Shown: piece by piece, positions 60,686-64,000 of the stretch
Numbering within the stretch: the first letter of the stretch is position 1
How the letters are laid out: the number at the start of each line of letters is the position of its first letter
Assembly: GCA_024742835.1 (NCBI GenBank)
Contig: JANSXS010000005.1
Coordinates: 1 to 64,000 of the forward strand
Origin: Paracoccaceae bacterium
GTDB taxonomy: Bacteria > Pseudomonadota > Alphaproteobacteria > Rhodobacterales > Rhodobacteraceae
Reading direction: 5' to 3'
Length of the DNA stretch: 64,000 nt
Program-made: the position numbers and the translations under genes
The notes under the pieces: generated by a model
Told to the model about the DNA's origin: nothing
The model's input: the letters and a program-made list of their open reading frames with translations, nothing else
Database searches by the model: none

Positions 60686-61168
60686 ATGTCCGGTTTCATC
60701 ATATTCGCGCTGCCCGTGTCAGACGGCATCCTTGCCATCGCGCCGATGCCCGGACATGGCGGGTATTACACTGCGGATCTGGCCCATTTGCGCGACTGGA
60801 AACCGGCGATCGTGCTTAGCCTTGTGACACAGACAGAGCTTGTTGCGCATGGCGCGGCCGATCTGGGGAGCGATATTCAGGACAGTGGTGCGCGCTGGAT
60901 TCACCTGCCGGTCGAGGACATGGATATCCCCGGCCACCACCAGATGGAGATATGGCACGCCGCCCGCAAGGCGGCGCTGGCGGCCTTGCGGGGCGGTGGC
61001 CGCGTCTTGATCCATTGCCTCGCCGGCTGTGGCCGGTCCGGTGCGGCGGCGCTGCGGCTGATGATCGAGGCGGGAGAGGCCCCCGACAGGGCGTTGGCCC
61101 GGTTGCGGGGGGTGCGCGCCTGCGCTGTCGAAACCCAAGCGCAGTTGAATTGGGCCTGCCGTCCCTGA
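60686..61168 (+). CDS. Protein-tyrosine/dual-specificity phosphatase-like protein
   Basis: 160 residues from the ATG at 60686. Cys-dependent phosphatase signature HCLAGCGRSG (Cys111, Arg117) with a likely general acid Asp in VEDMDIPG near 77-84, and a DSP/atypical fold around it (LRDWKPAIVLSLVTQTEL). Substrates of such small bacterial enzymes include phosphoproteins or phosphoinositide-like molecules; none can be assigned. Divergent from dnaX. Confidence 0.88.
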   Translation: MSGFIIFALPVSDGILAIAPMPGHGGYYTADLAHLRDWKPAIVLSLVTQTELVAHGAADLGSDIQDSGARWIHLPVEDMDIPGHHQMEIWHAARKAALAALRGGGRVLIHCLAGCGRSGAAALRLMIEAGEAPDRALARLRGVRACAVETQAQLNWACRP

Positions 61169-61316
61169 CTGGTCTTTGCAGATCCGCAAAAAAGCAAATG
61201 CCACAGAATTGTACGAAACGCGCCCTCAAGCTGCGCCGGTTGGTTAATAAACCTCTATTTGTGCACAGCAGCACCCCCATACGGGCAAGTTTGAAACCTA
61301 ACCAATCGAGGGCAAC

Positions 61317-61511
61317 ATGATCAAATTCATCAAGAAGTTTCGCAAAGAAGAAGACGGCGCCGTGACTGTTGACTGGGTCGTTCTGACCGCAGCTGTCGTG
61401 GGCCTTGGCGTAGCCGGCGTGTCGACTGTTTCTGGCGGCGTGGATACGCTTGCCACATCCATCAAGGAAGGCGTGTCCAGCAAGTCGGTCAGCAATGGCG
61501 ACGGTTCGTAA
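61317..61511 (+). CDS. Flp/type IVb pilin-like small protein
   Basis: 64 residues: basic leader MIKFIKKFRKEEDGAVTVDW followed by one hydrophobic helix (VVLTAAVVGLGVAGVSTVSGG). This resembles Flp pilins, which have a processing site before a hydrophobic N-terminal helix (Gly14 with Glu/Asp around it), but the usual G/E-Y motif is not exact. It stands alone with no tad genes in view. Surface or membrane location is likely; assembly into pili is not established. Confidence 0.65.
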   Translation: MIKFIKKFRKEEDGAVTVDWVVLTAAVVGLGVAGVSTVSGGVDTLATSIKEGVSSKSVSNGDGS

Positions 61512-61661
61512 GACATTTCGCCTTATATCCAAGACCTGAGTGAAATGCGGCACAGGTGCCGCGCCTGAATGGCGTGCCCTGCCTTGCCAAAAGCTTTACC
61601 GGCCGCAAATCGTTTGGTTTGCGGCCGTTTTCAAGTGTCCGGGCTCTTGCGATCGCGCATG

Positions 61662-61688
61662 AAAAAACCCGGCCTAAGGCCGGGTTTT
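61662..61688 (-). terminator. Rho-independent terminator of ffs
   Basis: ACCCGGCC-TAA-GGCCGGGT with A-run on one side and T-run on the other (61662-61688). On the minus strand it lies right after the SRP RNA and ends in TTTTTTC, so it most likely terminates ffs; it could also serve the pilin gene on the plus strand. Confidence 0.8.
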
Positions 61689-61692
61689 CAAA

Positions 61693-61792
61693 GGTGAGAG
61701 GCTGGACAACGACCCAAGCGTGGCTCGTTACGGCTGCTTCCTTCCGGACCTGACCGGGTTGGCGAGGTGCCTGCCCGCGCCAACCTCTCGAC
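61693..61792 (-). ncRNA. ffs: Small signal recognition particle RNA (4.5S)
   Basis: On the minus strand 61755-61732 carries the conserved apical core GGTCAGGTCCGGAAGGAAGC followed by AGCC, which binds Ffh and holds the symmetric and asymmetric loops. The flanks pair as a long hairpin: GAGAGGTTGGC near 61789 with CCAGCCTCTC near 61696. Ends are approximate. It guides co-translational membrane targeting. It lies between the pilin gene and the nucleotidase gene, 7 bases from the latter's stop. Confidence 0.95.
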
Positions 61793-61798
61793 ACGTAC

Positions 61799-63763
61799 CT
61801 AGGTCTTGCGGCGCGGATTCGCAAGAGGGGCGTGTTGCCCCGTGTCCAAAGGCACCCGCAACATCAGAAAGCCCGCTTCGTCGCATCCAAGATTTGTTGC
61901 ACCAAGTGCGCTGAACTCGGCGGGGTGGCTGCATAGGCCGGGGCCGGTCCGGAGAATGACGCTGGTATGGCTGAGCGGGCGAAAGACCCATGGCGCAGGG
62001 ATCAGCGTCTTTTCCAACAGCCCCTCGCGCATCAGATCCTCTTGGATGATATCGCGCAGAAGGGTGGTGCCGCGAAACAGGATCCGGTCCTCTGCGGCCA
62101 AGGGGTAATTGCCACCGCCAAAGGCACGGAAACTGTTGACGGCGAGCGCGAATTCCATGTCCGGGGACAGAGGTTCGCCATCGAATTCCATCCCGGTGAT
62201 CCGGGTGGCGTCCGGGTCGCGCATATGCCCGTCCGCGTCAAAGCGCGGTGGCTGCGACAGGTCGATGCAATAGCGCAAACCGGCAATGCTATCGAATACG
62301 TGGCTGGGAAATGCAGGATCCCATAACGCCTGATCGGCGCGACCGGGCGCGACCTGCCGAAATCCGCTGGCCGCGCGTTCCAGCCACTGCCATAGATCAT
62401 GGCCGGTGACACGCAGCCCGACCAGCACGTTTGGAAAGGGGTAAAACCCCGCAACATCGCGCGATGTCACCGCGCCGGGGCCCAGATCGGTGTAATACTG
62501 CGGCCCCGCGTGCCCCCCGGCCAGAAACGGGGCGGTCGCCGACAGAACGGGCAGGTTGGCATGTGGCGTGGACGCCAACGCGCGCGTTAGCGCGCGGTGT
62601 TGCGTGGCAAGCACCAGCCGCTGAAGCCGGTTACACTGAACGAACGCGGTATAGCTGTGCAGGGCGAAAGGCGCGTGCGTCAGGGTTTTGCCCGTCAGGC
62701 GCATCATTCTGTCATGTATGGGGGCCAAAAGCCGCATCATCTCCGGGTCGGGGGGCGGTGTGCTGCGGTCGGTTGGGGCTGTCGCGCGGGTCTCGCAATG
62801 GTGGGCGATGACATCAGCCACGGCGCTCGGCCGCATGTCGACACACAGATCCATGACCCCCAGATGCGACCCCCTTGATCCTGCCATCACGGCCGGTTTG
62901 CCCTCGAGCGAGCCTGTCGCGTGATCGGTGCCGGGCTGCCCGCTTTGCATTCCGGGGCGCGGAAAGATGTCGTGGCTATGGCCCGCGATGATTGCATCCA
63001 CGCCGGGCACCCGCGCCAGCGCCAGCGCCGCGTTCTCGGCCTCGGGGTCATCGCTGCCGGTGCCGATGCCGGTATGGGCAAGCGCCACAACGATCTGCGC
63101 GCCCGCCGCCCTTAGCTGCGGCACATGGGCGCGGGCGGCCTCCACGATCCCGCGTGCCTGTAGCCGCCCGGACAGGTGATCATGGTCCCAGGTGGTGACT
63201 TGCGGCGGCAAAAGGCCGATCAGGCCGATACGGATTTCGCGTGTTTGCCCGGTGCTGTCGCGGGCCTGCACCGGCAGGATGACATGCGGCGGCACCAGAG
63301 TGGTATCATGCGCCGGTCCTAGCGGGGACTTGCGGGTCACGGCATTGGCGCAGATCGTGGGAAACCCCGCCTCGGTCAGGATGTCTTGCAGCCGGTCCAG
63401 CCCGAAGTTGAATTCGTGATTGCCAAGCGCCGCCGCATCATAGCGCAGCGCGTTCATCGCGGCGATCACCGGGTTGGGGCCAGTCCAGCCGCTACCGGCC
63501 TGCGCCGCCATATCGCTCAGGGTGGAACCTTGCAGGAAATCGCCGTTATCCACCAGAAGCGTTGTGCCCGCTTCGCGCCGCGCGGCGTGCACCAGCGTCG
63601 CCACCCGCGTGAACCCGGTCTCAAGCGGCTTGCCGGGACGGTCGCCGACATGGGGCAGCAATTGGCCATGCATATCCGATGTCACCAGGATGCGGATCCA
63701 GACATGCCGGTCCGTAGCGGCCGACCGAGGCAAGTCATGTGGCCAAAGACAGTCTGAAGTCAC
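61799..63763 (-). CDS. CpdB-like 2',3'-cyclic-nucleotide phosphodiesterase/5'-nucleotidase without signal peptide
   Basis: 654 residues from a GTG at 63763 (CGGAG upstream). Metallophosphatase motifs: LVTSDMHG (26-33), NGDFLQGSTLSD, GNHEFNFG, LAHTG and GHSHDIFPRP; the C-terminal nucleotidase domain has FRAFGGGNYPLA and VAGFYPFPN. CpdB and UshA are normally periplasmic, but here the start MTSDCLWPHDLPRSAATDRH shows no signal sequence, suggesting a cytoplasmic enzyme acting on 2',3'-cyclic nucleotides or nucleotides. Its stop is adjacent to ffs. Confidence 0.85.
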   Translation of the reverse strand: MTSDCLWPHDLPRSAATDRHVWIRILVTSDMHGQLLPHVGDRPGKPLETGFTRVATLVHAARREAGTTLLVDNGDFLQGSTLSDMAAQAGSGWTGPNPVIAAMNALRYDAAALGNHEFNFGLDRLQDILTEAGFPTICANAVTRKSPLGPAHDTTLVPPHVILPVQARDSTGQTREIRIGLIGLLPPQVTTWDHDHLSGRLQARGIVEAARAHVPQLRAAGAQIVVALAHTGIGTGSDDPEAENAALALARVPGVDAIIAGHSHDIFPRPGMQSGQPGTDHATGSLEGKPAVMAGSRGSHLGVMDLCVDMRPSAVADVIAHHCETRATAPTDRSTPPPDPEMMRLLAPIHDRMMRLTGKTLTHAPFALHSYTAFVQCNRLQRLVLATQHRALTRALASTPHANLPVLSATAPFLAGGHAGPQYYTDLGPGAVTSRDVAGFYPFPNVLVGLRVTGHDLWQWLERAASGFRQVAPGRADQALWDPAFPSHVFDSIAGLRYCIDLSQPPRFDADGHMRDPDATRITGMEFDGEPLSPDMEFALAVNSFRAFGGGNYPLAAEDRILFRGTTLLRDIIQEDLMREGLLEKTLIPAPWVFRPLSHTSVILRTGPGLCSHPAEFSALGATNLGCDEAGFLMLRVPLDTGQHAPLANPRRKT

Positions 63764-63906
63764 GTGGTCTCCGTCATGTTATGCGCCTGGCGTTCGGGCG
63801 GATCCAGGTCGAAAATGGCTGGCAACAATATTGCAGGGAAAAGGTGATACCGCAATCCACTAAAGGTTGATTACCTAGCAAAGAGAATGGTTTGCTGAAA
63901 ATTTTT

Positions 63907-64000
63907 ATGCCTGACATTCGGTCGCAACCCGTCTGGCCGATCTCTGGGCCCAGCTGGTGGGCCGTGGCGGCGTCGGCTTGCCGCTGGCGCGGGAACGTGG
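63907..64000 (+). CDS. Possible 5' end of a gene cut by the window edge
   Basis: ATG at 63907 opens a frame (MPDIRSQPVWPISGPSWWAV) that stays open to the edge, 31 codons. A competing frame (RLADLWAQLVGRGGVGLPLA) has equally coding-like third positions but no upstream start. Too short to identify; the 143 bases between this and the nucleotidase start hold the latter's promoter. Confidence 0.3.
   Translation, partial: MPDIRSQPVWPISGPSWWAVAASACRWRGNV

Overview
The window reads as chromosome of a Rhodobacterales (Roseobacter-group) alphaproteobacterium. The DNA is GC-rich with strong GC bias at third codon positions. Several genes are typical of that order: a TrcR/DUF1013 cell-cycle regulator, COQ9, a ClpS with an extended N-terminus, an alpha-type mre-PBP2-RodA cluster and an alphaproteobacterial small SRP RNA. 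Almost everything is chromosomal core or niche-adaptation coding sequence. I see no phage, IS transposase, CRISPR array, rRNA or tRNA.

Layout. 0-2 kb: edge-truncated MscS-type channel, histone-deacetylase-like hydrolase and a two-helix K+ channel. 2-9.7 kb: a LysR regulator divergent from a betaine-type ABC importer (binding protein, ATPase, double-domain permease), followed by an unusual 790-residue protein combining two DUF1989-like modules with a GcvT-type aminomethyltransferase. 9.9-18.7 kb: FadH, a second LysR, FMN reductase, SNase-like protein, the two halves of MnmC as separate divergent genes, an EamA exporter, and a Met/His-rich outer-membrane protein with a DUF2946-like partner. 18.7-28.4 kb: lytic transglycosylase, DapA, GhrA, then rodA-mrdA-mreD-mreC-mreB on the minus strand. 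28.7-41 kb: aspartoacylase-like protein, membrane protein, rhodanese and persulfide-dioxygenase-like MBL pair, mutL-rmuC, two Rhodobacterales hypotheticals, ilvD, MFS transporter and rpsU. 41-48.8 kb: COQ9, quinone oxidoreductase, BNR/sialidase-like protein with a membrane partner, RNase T2, TrcR, Ltp-repeat protein, recR-ybaB and a compositionally different small-gene patch. 49-64 kb: acnA, DUF1223 protein, clpS, RsmC-like methyltransferase, SDR lacking its catalytic lysine, hemF, LpxL-like acyltransferase, a nitrile-hydratase/thiocyanate-hydrolase-like trio with a split beta subunit, dnaX, a dual-specificity-type phosphatase, an Flp-type pilin, the SRP RNA (ffs) and a CpdB-like nucleotidase.

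The most promising candidate for an undescribed system is the 2.0-9.7 kb cluster. A transporter of the quaternary-ammonium type feeds a fusion that pairs a C-N hydrolase-like family (DUF1989, the family of the carboxyguanidine deiminase subunits) with a folate-dependent methyl-transfer module. This suggests demethylation coupled to deamination of a methylated cationic N compound. Second is the split-beta NHase/SCNase-like trio at 57.0-58.3 kb.

Several families of dispersed intergenic DNA are visible: a ~115-bp element with 13-bp terminal inverted repeats (plus shorter relatives), a modular hairpin family with a conserved AGGTATTTT core at operon ends, and a cluster of three near-contiguous palindromes at the 3' end of dnaX. 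All functional calls come from motif recognition by eye; no database search was run.
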